Shown here: positions 48,485-56,837 of the stretch, piece after piece
Layout: each line of letters opens with the position of its first letter
Position numbering within the stretch: the stretch's first letter is position 1
Source of the DNA: Burkholderiales bacterium
Lineage (GTDB): Bacteria; Pseudomonadota; Gammaproteobacteria; Burkholderiales; Burkholderiaceae_E
Reading direction: 5' to 3'
NCBI GenBank assembly: GCA_003577305.1
Contig: QEVL01000001.1
Coordinates: 62,001 to 126,000 of the forward strand
Length of the DNA: 64,000 nucleotides
The notes under the pieces: generated by a model
Told to the model about the DNA's origin: nothing
Databases searched by the model: none
Seen by the model: the letters and a program-made list of their open reading frames with translations, nothing else
Program-made: the position numbers and the translations under genes

Positions 48485-48498
48485 TAACTTGTTGGTTA
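48485..48498. promoter_or_regulatory. RutR-like operator, site A (leftward promoter)
   Basis: TAACTTGTTGGTTA, an imperfect copy of the palindrome TAACCA-NN-TGGTTA, starts three bases after the leftward -10 box. It is one of three copies at matched positions in the cluster. Confidence 0.72.
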
Positions 48499-48501
48499 AT
48501 T

Positions 48502-48531
48502 AGTCTACGATCCCTGCACGCGGCGCGTCAA
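48502..48531 (-). promoter_or_regulatory. Sigma-70-type promoter for the oxidoreductase-DUF993-isomerase operon
   Basis: On the minus strand TTGACG (48531-48526) and TAGACT (48507-48502) are 18 bases apart. Site A lies where transcription would start. Confidence 0.7.
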
Positions 48532-48537
48532 GAGAAC

Positions 48538-48566
48538 TTGAAGCGCGCCGGGCGCCGCGATACCAT
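48538..48566 (+). promoter_or_regulatory. Sigma-70-type promoter for the MetE-like/epimerase/GNAT genes
   Basis: TTGAAG (48538-48543) and TACCAT (48561-48566) are 17 bases apart. Operator site B begins seven bases later. Confidence 0.62.
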
Positions 48567-48573
48567 CGATTTG

Positions 48574-48587
48574 TCACCATCTGGTTA
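48574..48587. promoter_or_regulatory. RutR-like operator, site B (rightward promoter)
   Basis: TCACCATCTGGTTA matches TAACCA-NN-TGGTTA with one mismatch and is the best copy of the three. It overlaps the expected start point of the rightward promoter. Confidence 0.75.
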
Positions 48588-48613
48588 ACATCGTTCAACG
48601 CGCGGCCCCTCCC

Positions 48614-49630
48614 ATGCCCAGGATCAAGACCACCGTCGTCGGCTCCTATCCGGTGCCCGACTGGCTCGTCGCAAACCCGTCCGAACAGGCGCTGCTCGAC
48701 GCCACGCGCGTGGTGATCGGCATCCAGGAGCAGGCCGGCATCGACCTCGTCTGCGACGGCGAGTTGTATCGCTTCGACGTGAATCACCCCGAGACCAACG
48801 GGATGATCGAATACTTCGTCCGCCCGATGGACGGGATCACCCAGCGCTTCTCGTTCGACGATCTGATCGCCTGGCGCTCGGACAGCGGCATGAAGTTCCG
48901 CACCCGTCCGCCGGGCACCGTGGTGGGTCCGCTCGGCCACGGCAGCCTCGACCTGCCGCTCGCCTGCGCGCGCGCGAAGGCACTGGCCACCCGGCCGTTC
49001 AAGTTCACCGTCACCGGCCCGCACATGCTGTCCAAGACGCTGATCGATCGGCACTACCGCGACACGGCCGAACTGGCGCACGCGCTGGCCGACGTGCTCG
49101 CCTCGCAGGTGTGCCACCTCGACGCCGACGTGGTGCAGATCGACGAGGCGAACCTGCCCGGCCACCCGGAAGAGTGGGAATGGGCGGCCTCGGCGATCAA
49201 CCGCGTGCTCGACGCCGTGCCCGGCGCGCCGGCGGTGCACCTGTGCTTCGGCAACTACGGCGGACAGACGGTGCAGAAGGGAAGCTGGGACAGGCTGATC
49301 CGCTACCTGAACGCACTGCATGCCGACCACGTGGTTCTCGAGTGCGCGCACCGCCCGCCCGAGGAGCTGGCGGTCTTCGCCGACCTCGACCCGCGCATCG
49401 GCTTCGGCCTGGGCGTGGTCGACATCAAGGTGACCGACGTGGAGAGCGCCGACGAAGTGGCCCGCGCGATCGAGCGCGCCGAGAAGACACTCGGCGCCGG
49501 CCGCGTGCGCTACATTCACCCCGATTGCGGCTTCTGGATGCTCAAGCGCTCGATCGCCGACGCGAAGATCCGGGCGCTGCGCGCCGGTCGCGACCGCTTC
49601 GAAGGGATCACGAGCCGCCAGGCGGCCTGA
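48614..49630 (+). CDS. MetE C-terminal-like (cobalamin-independent methionine synthase family) protein
   Basis: 338-residue UROD/MetE-type TIM barrel without the MetE N-terminal half. It starts IKTTVVGSYPVPDWLV, as the C-terminal MetE domain does. VCDGELYRFDVNHP, FTVTGPHMLSK, VVQIDEANLPGHPEEWEWA, HLCFGNYGG and YIHPDCGFWMLKRS follow. The Asp/Glu, His and Cys residues needed for zinc are present. Relatives with this size act in methyl transfer or in catabolic pathways rather than methionine synthesis. It is the first gene behind operator site B; no B12 riboswitch is seen. Confidence 0.83.
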   Translation: MPRIKTTVVGSYPVPDWLVANPSEQALLDATRVVIGIQEQAGIDLVCDGELYRFDVNHPETNGMIEYFVRPMDGITQRFSFDDLIAWRSDSGMKFRTRPPGTVVGPLGHGSLDLPLACARAKALATRPFKFTVTGPHMLSKTLIDRHYRDTAELAHALADVLASQVCHLDADVVQIDEANLPGHPEEWEWAASAINRVLDAVPGAPAVHLCFGNYGGQTVQKGSWDRLIRYLNALHADHVVLECAHRPPEELAVFADLDPRIGFGLGVVDIKVTDVESADEVARAIERAEKTLGAGRVRYIHPDCGFWMLKRSIADAKIRALRAGRDRFEGITSRQAA

Positions 49631-49702
49631 TCCTGAGCGCGCACGAGCCTGCCGCGCGGGCGCGAACCGCGACCGCTGCCACCGTCTGCACTGGAGATTG
49701 CC

Positions 49703-50743
49703 ATGCCCGCCCTGCCGAAGCGATTCGACGACGTCGAGGCGCTCGAATCCTTCATGAGCGAGGCATCGCCGGCGCTGGTCGCCGACCTGGAGAAGGTCGA
49801 CGGCGACGTCATGGTGCTGGGCGTCGGCGGAAAGATGGGGCCGACGCTCGCCCGCATGGCGCGCCGCGCCGCCCCGGGTCGCCGCGTGATCGGCGTCGCA
49901 CGCTTCTCCGATCCGGCGTTGGCCGCGTCGCTCGAACGCCACGGCGTCGAATGCATCGCCTGCGACCTGCTCGACCGGCAGGCGCTCGCACGCCTGCCCA
50001 ACGTCGACAGCGGCGTGCGCAATCTCGTGTTCATGGCCGGGCACAAGTTCGGCGCCGCCGACAACGCGTCGCTCACCTGGATGATGAACGTCGGTGTGCC
50101 GATGATGGTGGCCGAGACTTTTCGCGAGATGCGCATCGTCGCGTTCTCCACCGCCTGCGTGTATCCGTTCGTGCCGGTGAACGGGCCGGGCGCCGACGAG
50201 CGCACGCCGGCCACGCCGCCGGCGGGCGACTACGCGAATTCCTGTGTCGGCCGCGAGAGGATGTTCGAGTACGGTTCGCGCAGATACGGGACACCGGGCC
50301 GTCTGGTGCGGCTCTCGTACGCGATCGATACGCGCTACGGCGTGCTCTTCGACGTCGGCTCCGCGGTGTTCGACGGCGCGCCGCTCGACCTCACGATGGG
50401 CTACGCGAACGTGATCTGGCAGGGCGACGCGAACGAGCAGTCGCTGCGACTGCTCGCGCACTGCACGAATCCCACCTCGCCCGTCAACGTCACCGGCCCC
50501 GAGCACACCAGCATCCGCTGGCTCGCCGGCGAGTTCGGAAAGCGTTTCGGACGCAAGCCCGTGCTGGTCGGCGAAGAAGCGCCGACGGCGTGGCTGGAGG
50601 ACACCACCGAATCGCAGCGCCTGTTCGGCAAGCCGCGCGTGCCGATCGACGCGATGATCGACTGGGTTGCCGACTGGATCGAGCGCGGCCAGCCGGGCCT
50701 GGGCAAGCCGACGCACTTCTCGACCCGCGATGGGAAGTACTGA
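49703..50743 (+). CDS. NAD-dependent epimerase/dehydratase-like protein
   Basis: 346-residue extended SDR-like protein. The nucleotide loop is MVLGVGGKMGPTLARMARRA, a variant of GxxGxxG. IVAFSTACVYPF supplies the Ser-Thr region. The usual YxxxK appears only as DYANSCVGRERMFEYGSRRY, so the catalytic Lys is replaced (the spacing suggests YANSCVGRE). It may therefore act as a reductase of altered chemistry or bind ligand only. GGAGA precedes the ATG. It follows the MetE-like gene in the same direction and is overlapped by the GNAT gene. Confidence 0.78.
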   Translation: MPALPKRFDDVEALESFMSEASPALVADLEKVDGDVMVLGVGGKMGPTLARMARRAAPGRRVIGVARFSDPALAASLERHGVECIACDLLDRQALARLPNVDSGVRNLVFMAGHKFGAADNASLTWMMNVGVPMMVAETFREMRIVAFSTACVYPFVPVNGPGADERTPATPPAGDYANSCVGRERMFEYGSRRYGTPGRLVRLSYAIDTRYGVLFDVGSAVFDGAPLDLTMGYANVIWQGDANEQSLRLLAHCTNPTSPVNVTGPEHTSIRWLAGEFGKRFGRKPVLVGEEAPTAWLEDTTESQRLFGKPRVPIDAMIDWVADWIERGQPGLGKPTHFSTRDGKY

Positions 50744-51680
50744 GCGCGACGGCGAGCACGGTGGGCCTGGCGCTGGCGACGCGGCCGGCGCGGCCGCAAA
50801 CGCCGGCCAGGCCGGTGCCCTGCCGATCATCGCGCTGTGCGCGGCCGACCTGGCCGAGGCGATCGAGTTGTCGGCCTCGGCCTCGTGGAACCAGAACGAG
50901 GCCGACTGGCGGCTGATCTTCGCGCTCGGGCGTGCCTGGGGAATCCGCGCGGTCGACGCGCAGGGCCACGAACGCCTCGTGGCGTCGGCGGCCACGCTGG
51001 CCTACGGCAGCGAGTTCGCCTGGGTGAGCATGGTGCTGGTGCTGCCCGAGTTCCGCGGCCGCGGATACGCGTCGCGACTGCTCGCGCACGCACTCGACGA
51101 ACTGGCCTGGCGCGGAATCGCCGCGATCCTCGACGCGACCCCTGCCGGCCATCCGATCTACCTGCCGATGGGTTTCATCGACAGCTGGGGGTTCCGCCGC
51201 TATCGGCGCGAGACCGCGCCGTCGACAGTGCTCGACGTGGCGCCGGCCCTCGACGTGCGACCGCTGAGCGACGCCGACTGGCCGTCGATCCTCGGCATCG
51301 ACCGGCCCGCCTTCGGGGCCGACCGCGAAGCGCTGCTGCGCTCTCTCGCGGCCCGCCTGCCGGGCGCAGCCCACGTCGCCGAACGCCACGGCCGTGTCGT
51401 CGGCTTCGTGCTTGGCCGGGACGGCCGCGAGGCCGCGCAGATCGGCCCCCTGGTCGCCCGCGACCCGGGCGCCGCCCGCCCCCTGCTCGCCGCCGCCCTG
51501 GCCGCCATCGACGGCCCGGCCTACCTCGACCTCACCGATCGCCACGCCGGGCTCGTCCCGTGGCTGCAGGCCCGCGGCTTCGCCTTCCAGCGCCCCTTCA
51601 CCCGCATGGTGCGTGGCCTGGAGACCGCCCCGGGCGACCCCGGCCCGATCGTTCTCGTCGCCGGTCCCGAGCTGGGCTGA
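50730..51680 (+). CDS. Tandem GNAT-family N-acetyltransferase
   Basis: 316-residue protein with two GNAT folds. The first has the acetyl-CoA loop VLPEFRGRGYASRLLAHAL (R/Q-x-x-G-x-G/A). The second, with YdaF/Acetyltransf_18 character, contains GFVLGRDGREAAQIGPLVAR. The ATG at 50730 lies inside the end of the epimerase gene. The first 35 residues are Gly/Ala-rich and may be disordered. Substrate unknown; the operon position suggests it acetylates an amino group on the pathway intermediate. Confidence 0.82.
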   Translation: MGSTERDGEHGGPGAGDAAGAAANAGQAGALPIIALCAADLAEAIELSASASWNQNEADWRLIFALGRAWGIRAVDAQGHERLVASAATLAYGSEFAWVSMVLVLPEFRGRGYASRLLAHALDELAWRGIAAILDATPAGHPIYLPMGFIDSWGFRRYRRETAPSTVLDVAPALDVRPLSDADWPSILGIDRPAFGADREALLRSLAARLPGAAHVAERHGRVVGFVLGRDGREAAQIGPLVARDPGAARPLLAAALAAIDGPAYLDLTDRHAGLVPWLQARGFAFQRPFTRMVRGLETAPGDPGPIVLVAGPELG

Positions 51681-51692
51681 CGCAGCGCCGGC

Positions 51693-52685
51693 CTACTTGG
51701 TCATCCTGATCGAGCGGTCCAGGAACTCGTTGGTGTACACCGTCTTCACGTCGAACGGCTTGTCCAGCCCGATGTAGTCGCGCACCAGCTCGTAGTCGGC
51801 CTTCATCCGCCCGTCTTCGTGGATGCCCAGCGCCATTTCACGCGCGAACTTGTCGCTCATGAGCACCTCGACCAGTTTCCAGTTGGTGAGCTCGTTGTCG
51901 AACTTCAGCGCGCCGTTGGCGTCGACCAGCGCCTGCACGCAGGGCTCGGGCTCCTTCACGCAGGCCGCGAATGCCCGTTGCGTGACCTTGACGAACTTGC
52001 CGATCGTTTCGCGATTGCCTTCGAGGAACTTCGCGTTGACGATGATCGAATTGCCGTACGGGTTCAGGCCCGCGTCGCGCCAGGCGAGGAAACCCAGGTC
52101 GTCGCCGATCTCGCGCTGGAAGACGTGATGGATGTTGTAGAACGAGGTCGTCACGTCGATCGACTTCGCCTTGAGCGCGGCGAGCTTCGCGTTCGGATCG
52201 ATGTTCACCCAGGTGACCGACTTCGGATCGATGCCGTTCGCCTTGGCGAGTGCCGGCCACATCGCGCGCGAGCCGTCGGCCGCCGGATTGCCGATCTTCT
52301 TGCCGGGGAAGTCCTTCACGCCCTTGATGCCCGAGCTCTTCAGCCAGTACATCCCCTGCGGCGAGTTCGCGTAGACGTTGTAGACCGCGACGGTATCGGC
52401 TCCCTTGCCCTTGGCGATCAGCACGCCGCCCATGTCGGCCAGGCCGATCGGGTTGGCGCCGGCGCCCACTTTCTGGACAGCGAGCGCCGAGCCCTTGCCC
52501 GGCTCGATGTTCAGGTCGATGCCCTCCTTCGCGTACCAGCCGAGCTTCTTCGCGTAGTAGTACGGCGCGTGGTCGCCGCCCGGAACCCAGTTCAGGATGA
52601 AGTCGAGCTTTTGCTGCGCCAGCGCGGGCGCCGAGGCGAAGGCGACAGCCGCGGCAGCGGCTCCGAGAATCGTTCGCGCGAACAT
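51693..52685 (-). CDS. NMT1/ThiY-like periplasmic substrate-binding protein
   Basis: 330-residue exported binding protein. A signal peptide (MFARTILGAAAAAVAFASAPALA) is followed by QKLDFILNWVPGGDHAPYYY, the NMT1-family start. Further family segments are GADTVAVYNVYANSPQGMYW, KIGNPAADGSRAM and WVNIDPNAKLAALKAKSIDV. AGGAGA lies six bases before the ATG. Relatives carry pyrimidine, riboflavin or aromatic sulfonate-like compounds. No TPP riboswitch is present upstream, so thiamine precursors are unlikely. It is divergent from, and probably works with, the permease and ATPase at 53946-55477. Confidence 0.9.
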   Translation of the reverse strand: MFARTILGAAAAAVAFASAPALAQQKLDFILNWVPGGDHAPYYYAKKLGWYAKEGIDLNIEPGKGSALAVQKVGAGANPIGLADMGGVLIAKGKGADTVAVYNVYANSPQGMYWLKSSGIKGVKDFPGKKIGNPAADGSRAMWPALAKANGIDPKSVTWVNIDPNAKLAALKAKSIDVTTSFYNIHHVFQREIGDDLGFLAWRDAGLNPYGNSIIVNAKFLEGNRETIGKFVKVTQRAFAACVKEPEPCVQALVDANGALKFDNELTNWKLVEVLMSDKFAREMALGIHEDGRMKADYELVRDYIGLDKPFDVKTVYTNEFLDRSIRMTK

Positions 52686-52765
52686 GGTGTCTCCTGGTGT
52701 TTCGGTCGCGGCAGGGTGGGCGATGTTATCGATGCGCCCGAAGCGCCGTCAACGCGCCGCAATCG

Positions 52766-52794
52766 TTGACGATGCAGGGTCGCTGCGTTAGAGT
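52766..52794 (+). promoter_or_regulatory. Sigma-70-type promoter for the DHDPS-like/permease/ATPase operon
   Basis: TTGACG (52766-52771) and TAGAGT (52789-52794) are 17 bases apart, nearly identical in both boxes to the leftward promoter at 48502-48531. Operator site C begins five bases later. Confidence 0.72.
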
Positions 52795-52798
52795 AAAT

Positions 52799-52812
52799 TA
52801 ACTGTCTGGTTA
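52799..52812. promoter_or_regulatory. RutR-like operator, site C
   Basis: TAACTGTCTGGTTA, the third copy of TAACCA-NN-TGGTTA, lies at the expected start point of the rightward promoter between the binding-protein and DHDPS-like genes. Confidence 0.72.
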
Positions 52813-52869
52813 CATCATTGCGCAGTATAGCCGAGTCCACGGCACGAAATAAACAGCCCTCTCCCCGTC

Positions 52870-53931
52870 ATGTCGCTTCACCGTTCGGACCTGCCCGCCG
52901 ACGTGCTCGCATTGCTTCGGCGGGGCACCGTCATTCCCGCGCATCCGCTCGCCCTCGACGCCTCGCGCAGGCTCGATCCGGTGCGCCAGCGCGCGCTCAC
53001 CCGCTACTACGTCGAAGCCGGTTGCGGCGGCCTGGCGGTGGGCGTGCATTCCACCCAGTTCGCGATCCGCGAGGCCGGGCTGTACGAACCGGTGCTCGGG
53101 CTCGCCGCCCGCACTGCCCGCGAGGCCGGGCAGCGCCCGCTGGTGATGATCGCAGGCCTGGCCGGGCGCACCGCGCAGGCGTGCAGCGAAGCCCGGGTGG
53201 CGCTCGGCCACGGCTACCACGCCGGCCTGCTTTCGCTGGCGGCGATGAAAGGCGCGTCGCTCGACGAAATCGTCGCGCACTGCGAGGCCGTGGCGCGCAT
53301 CATCCCGCTGGTAGGCTTCTATCTGCAGACCGCGGTGGGCGGCGTCGCGCTTCCTGCCGATTTCTGGCGGCGTTTCGCGTCGATCGACAACGTCGTCGCG
53401 ATCAAGATGGCGCCCTTCGATCGCTACCGCACGCTCGACGTGGTGCGCGGCGTGGTCGCCGCGGGCGCGGAGGACAGGGTGACGCTCTACACCGGCAACG
53501 ACGACCACATCGTGCTCGACCTGCTGACGCCGTTCGCGGTGCGTCGCGGTGAGGAGCTGGTCACGGTGCGCATCCGCGGCGGCCTGCTCGGGCACTGGAG
53601 CGTCTGGACGAAGAGCGCGGTGGCCCTGCTCTATCGCATCCACGCGGCGATCGACTCCGGCCGCGTCGACGCGGAACTGCTGGCGCTCGATTCGCGCGTC
53701 ACCGACTGCAACAGCGCGTTCTTCGACGTCGCGCACGACTTCGCCGGCTGCATCCCCGGCTGCCATGAGGTGTTGCGGCGCCAGGGACTGATGGCCGGCA
53801 CCTGGTGCCTCGACCCGGCGGAAGTGCTCTCGCCCGGCCAGGCCGACGAGATCGACCGCGTCTGCCGCGAGCATGCCGACCTGTCGGACGACGCATTCGT
53901 TGCCGCCAACCTGTCGAAATGGCTCGCCTGA
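52870..53931 (+). CDS. Dihydrodipicolinate synthase/N-acetylneuraminate lyase-family protein
   Basis: 353-residue class I aldolase-like TIM barrel. Motifs are GTVIPAHPLALDASRRLDP at the start, RYYVEAGCGGLAVGVHSTQF (normally G.xGTTGE) and VVAIKMAPFDRYRT with the Schiff-base Lys in IKMAP. The usual YNxP tyrosine is replaced by FYLQTAVGG. Its size is larger than DapA (about 290). With DUF993 it is the second aldolase-like enzyme of the cluster. It likely cleaves or dehydrates a keto-acid-type intermediate. It heads the operon with the permease and ATPase. Confidence 0.83.
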   Translation: MSLHRSDLPADVLALLRRGTVIPAHPLALDASRRLDPVRQRALTRYYVEAGCGGLAVGVHSTQFAIREAGLYEPVLGLAARTAREAGQRPLVMIAGLAGRTAQACSEARVALGHGYHAGLLSLAAMKGASLDEIVAHCEAVARIIPLVGFYLQTAVGGVALPADFWRRFASIDNVVAIKMAPFDRYRTLDVVRGVVAAGAEDRVTLYTGNDDHIVLDLLTPFAVRRGEELVTVRIRGGLLGHWSVWTKSAVALLYRIHAAIDSGRVDAELLALDSRVTDCNSAFFDVAHDFAGCIPGCHEVLRRQGLMAGTWCLDPAEVLSPGQADEIDRVCREHADLSDDAFVAANLSKWLA

Positions 53932-53945
53932 CGGAGGCCCGCGCG

Positions 53946-54713
53946 ATGGATCGGCTCCATACCCCGCTCGGCCGCTATGCGCTGGCAGTGCTGGCCCACC
54001 TCGGGCTGCTCGCGATCTGGTACCTGTTCGTGCGCCTCGGCGACGTGCCGAAGTTCGTGATGCCGTCGCCGGGGGCCACTTTCGACGCGCTGCTGTCGCC
54101 GAACTACGACTGGTGGGCCAACGTGTCGGTGACGGCCACCGAGATCTTCGGCGGGTATTTTCTCGCGCTGGTGATCGGCGTGCTGCTCGCGCTGGCGTTC
54201 ACCTGGTCGAAGACGCTCGAATCGCTGTTCATGCCGCTGCTGGTCACGCTGAACATGATTCCGAAAGTGGCGCTCGGGCCGCTGATCATCGTCTGGTTCA
54301 AGTACGGCGTCTTCCCGAACACGATCATGGCGTTTTCGATCGCGGTGTTCCCGATCCTGCTCACGACCGCGCGCGGCCTGCGCGAGATCGAGCCCGAGCT
54401 GCTCGACCTGGTCCGCTCGCTGCGCGGCTCGCGCTGGCAGCTGTTCACCAAGATCCAGCTGCCCGGTTCGCTGCCCTACATCTTCGCCGGCATGAAGGTG
54501 GCGGCGATCCTCGCGGTAGCCGGCGCGATCGTCGGCGAGTTCCTCGGCTCGGACAAGGGACTGGGCTACCTGATGCTGCAGGTGCAGGTCACGCTCGACA
54601 CGCCTGCGATGTTCATGGCGGTCGTGCTGATCACGCTGCTCGGCATGATCCTCTACGGCCTGGTGCTCGGCATGGAGCGGCTGCTGGTGCCCAAGGACGC
54701 GCGCGTCGCATGA
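53946..54713 (+). CDS. ABC transporter permease (SsuC/ThiX-like)
   Basis: 255-residue inner-membrane permease with about six helices. The family segments are FVMPSPGATFDALL near the start and the EAA loop VRSLRGSRWQLFTKIQLPGS, followed by LPYIFAGMKVAAILAVAGAI and VGEFLGSDKGLGYLML. The start ATG at 53946 follows the aldolase-like gene by 14 bases, and its stop overlaps the ATPase start (ATGA). It works with the NMT1-type binding protein. Confidence 0.92.
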   Translation: MDRLHTPLGRYALAVLAHLGLLAIWYLFVRLGDVPKFVMPSPGATFDALLSPNYDWWANVSVTATEIFGGYFLALVIGVLLALAFTWSKTLESLFMPLLVTLNMIPKVALGPLIIVWFKYGVFPNTIMAFSIAVFPILLTTARGLREIEPELLDLVRSLRGSRWQLFTKIQLPGSLPYIFAGMKVAAILAVAGAIVGEFLGSDKGLGYLMLQVQVTLDTPAMFMAVVLITLLGMILYGLVLGMERLLVPKDARVA

Positions 54714-55477
54714 GCACCGAGCCCTTCATCCATCTGCGCGCCGTCACCAAGGTCTACCGCACCGGGCGCAAGGAACACCTGGCGATCTCGGACGCCAGTT
54801 TCGACGTGATGCCGGGCGAGCTGGTTTCGCTGGTGGGCCCGTCGGGCTGCGGCAAGTCGACGCTGCTGAAGATCCTGGCCGGGCTGCATCCGCACGACGG
54901 CGGCGAGGTGCGCATCGGCTCGGCCACGCACCCGTTCGACCCGGCGCGCGACATCGGCATGGTGTTTCAGGCACCGCTGCTGCTGAAGTGGCGGCGCATC
55001 CTCGACAACGTGCTGCTGCCGGCCGAGCTGCTCGGCCTGCCGGCGGCGGCGGCACGCGAACGCGGCCGCGAGCTGCTCGCGCTGGTCGGGCTGGCCGGCT
55101 ACGAAGACAAGTATCCCTACGAGCTGTCCGGCGGCATGCAGCAGCGCGCGGCGATCGCGCGCGCGCTGGTGCACGACCCGAAGCTGGTGCTGATGGACGA
55201 GCCGTTCGGCGCGCTCGACGCGCTCACGCGCGAGAAGATGAACCTGGAGCTGCTGCGCATCTGGAAGGAATCGGGCAAGACGATCATCTTCGTCACGCAC
55301 GGCATTTCCGAAGCGGTGTTCCTCGGCACCCGGGTGGTGGTCTTCACCGCCGGGCCGGCGCGCATGGCCGACAACTTCGAGATCGACCTGCCGCATCCGC
55401 GCACGCTCGACATGAAGACCGGCGAGCAGTTCGGCGCCTATACGCGGCGCATCTACAAGCTGCTCGGGATGGACTGA
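54710..55477 (+). CDS. ABC transporter ATPase (SsuB/ThiZ-like)
   Basis: 255-residue ATPase. Walker A is GPSGCGKST at about 43-51; the Q-loop MVFQAPLLLKWRRILDNV is typical of nitrate/sulfonate/NMT1 systems. The signature is YELSGGMQQRAAIARAL, Walker B is LVLMDEPFGALD, and the H-loop is FVTHGISEAV. It forms the importer with the permease upstream and the binding protein at 51693. It is the last gene of the operon and faces the TetR gene. Confidence 0.94.
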   Translation: MSTEPFIHLRAVTKVYRTGRKEHLAISDASFDVMPGELVSLVGPSGCGKSTLLKILAGLHPHDGGEVRIGSATHPFDPARDIGMVFQAPLLLKWRRILDNVLLPAELLGLPAAAARERGRELLALVGLAGYEDKYPYELSGGMQQRAAIARALVHDPKLVLMDEPFGALDALTREKMNLELLRIWKESGKTIIFVTHGISEAVFLGTRVVVFTAGPARMADNFEIDLPHPRTLDMKTGEQFGAYTRRIYKLLGMD

Positions 55478-55492
55478 GCCGGGCTTGGCGCC

Positions 55493-56143
55493 CTAGTCGC
55501 GCACCAGGTAGCCGAGCACCAGATCGGTCATGTGCGACAGGCGCTCCACCCGCGACTTCGGCGTCATCAGGTCACGGTCGAAGATCGTCGACAGCGTGTA
55601 GCGGTTGCTCAGGTAGAAGTACGACAGGCCGGCGATCGAGATGTACAGCTGCACCGGGTCGACGCCGGTGCGGAACACCCCCGACTTGCGCCCCCGTTCG
55701 AGCACCTCGGCGATCATCGCGACGAAGGGCGAGTGCCAGGTGCGCACCCTCGACGACTTCTTCAGGTGCCTCGCGCGATGCAGGTTCTCGGTGTTCAGCA
55801 GCGAGAGAAACTCGGGATGCGCGATGTAGTAATCCCAGGTGAAGGCAACCAGCCGGCGGATCGCTTCGGTGGGTTCGACCTGCGTCAGGTTCAGCTGGTG
55901 CTCTTCCTCGCGAATGCGTTGATACGCCGCCTCGAGCACCGCCAGGTACAGCCCTTCCTTCTGGCCGAAGTAGTAGTAGAGCATCCGCTTGTTGATGCCG
56001 GCGCGCCCGGCGATGCGGTCGACCCGCGCGCCGGCGAGTCCGTGCTGGGCGAACTCGTCGGTGGCTGCGCCGAGAATGGCCTCACGGGTGGCTTCGGGGT
56101 CGCGGCTGACCGTACGCTCCTTGGCAGGGGAGGGCTTGACCAT
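55493..56143 (-). CDS. TetR-family regulator (RutR-like), candidate repressor of the catabolic cluster
   Basis: 216-residue regulator. The HTH is FAQHGLAGARVDRIAGRAGI, then NKRMLYYYFGQKEGLYLAVL, which resembles RutR-type proteins. The C-terminal domain has NTENLHRARHLKKSS and a SYFYLSNRYTLSTIF helix. RutR binds TTGACCA-NN-TGGTCAA. The cluster's three operators read close to TAACCA-NN-TGGTTA, a similar geometry, which is why I link them. No operator is seen at its own promoter. Confidence 0.88.
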   Translation of the reverse strand: MVKPSPAKERTVSRDPEATREAILGAATDEFAQHGLAGARVDRIAGRAGINKRMLYYYFGQKEGLYLAVLEAAYQRIREEEHQLNLTQVEPTEAIRRLVAFTWDYYIAHPEFLSLLNTENLHRARHLKKSSRVRTWHSPFVAMIAEVLERGRKSGVFRTGVDPVQLYISIAGLSYFYLSNRYTLSTIFDRDLMTPKSRVERLSHMTDLVLGYLVRD

Positions 56144-56215
56144 GGCCCGGATGCTACCCGATCCTTCCGGCCCGTCCAGTAGACTGAGGCATTCGACACT
56201 GGCGAGGCACGCGAC

Positions 56216-56794
56216 ATGGACGAGCGCTCCGACGATCGACCCTTCAATCGCTCCGACTGGCGCCGGCTGCTGCGCAGCCTGCACGAAGACCCCGACCGCC
56301 CGGGGCTGCGCGAGACGCCCGCGCGGGTCGAGCGCGCCTGGGCGCACTGGACTTCCGGCTACGCGCAGGACCCGGCCGAGATCCTCAAGGTGTTCGAGGA
56401 TGGCGCCGAGCAGTACAACGAGCTGATCGTGGTACGCAACATTCCGGTCTACAGCCACTGCGAACATCATCTTGCGCCCTTCTTCGGCACGGCCACCGTC
56501 GGCTACGTGCCCAAGGGCGCGATCGTCGGGCTGTCCAAGCTCACCCGCCTGGTCGACTGCTTCGCCAAGCGCCTGCAGGTGCAGGAGCGCATGACCCGCC
56601 AGATCGCCGATGCGCTGATGACGCACCTCGAACCCACCGCGGTGGGCGTGGTGGTGCGCTGCCGGCACCTGTGCATGGAGAGCCGCGGCATCCGGGCGAT
56701 CGGCGAAGAGACTGTCACCTCGGCAATGCTCGGCGAGTTGCTCACCAATCTCGGGATGCGTACCGAGCTGCTGTCGCTCGAGCGCGGACGCTGA
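56216..56794 (+). CDS. folE: GTP cyclohydrolase I
   Basis: 192-residue homodecameric enzyme making dihydroneopterin triphosphate for folate. Zinc ligands Cys and His lie in YSHCEHHLAPF, and the second Cys in RHLCMESRG. VGYVPKGAIVGLSKLTRLVD is the family core, and DCFAKRLQVQERMTRQIADA follows. Length is short at the N-terminus (192 against about 220). It is divergent from the TetR gene and is followed by the HhH gene after 43 bases. Confidence 0.95.
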   Translation: MDERSDDRPFNRSDWRRLLRSLHEDPDRPGLRETPARVERAWAHWTSGYAQDPAEILKVFEDGAEQYNELIVVRNIPVYSHCEHHLAPFFGTATVGYVPKGAIVGLSKLTRLVDCFAKRLQVQERMTRQIADALMTHLEPTAVGVVVRCRHLCMESRGIRAIGEETVTSAMLGELLTNLGMRTELLSLERGR

Positions 56795-56837
56795 CGCGGC
56801 GGCGGACGCAGCGGCCGATCCGCCGACCGATCGCGCG

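Noticed and set aside
48468..48613. Cobalamin or SAM riboswitch before the MetE-like gene
   Set aside because: The spacer is short and fully explained by two divergent promoters and two operators.
52686..52869. TPP riboswitch before the NMT1/ThiY-like binding protein
   Set aside because: No THI-box elements were found, and the promoter and operator occupy the space.
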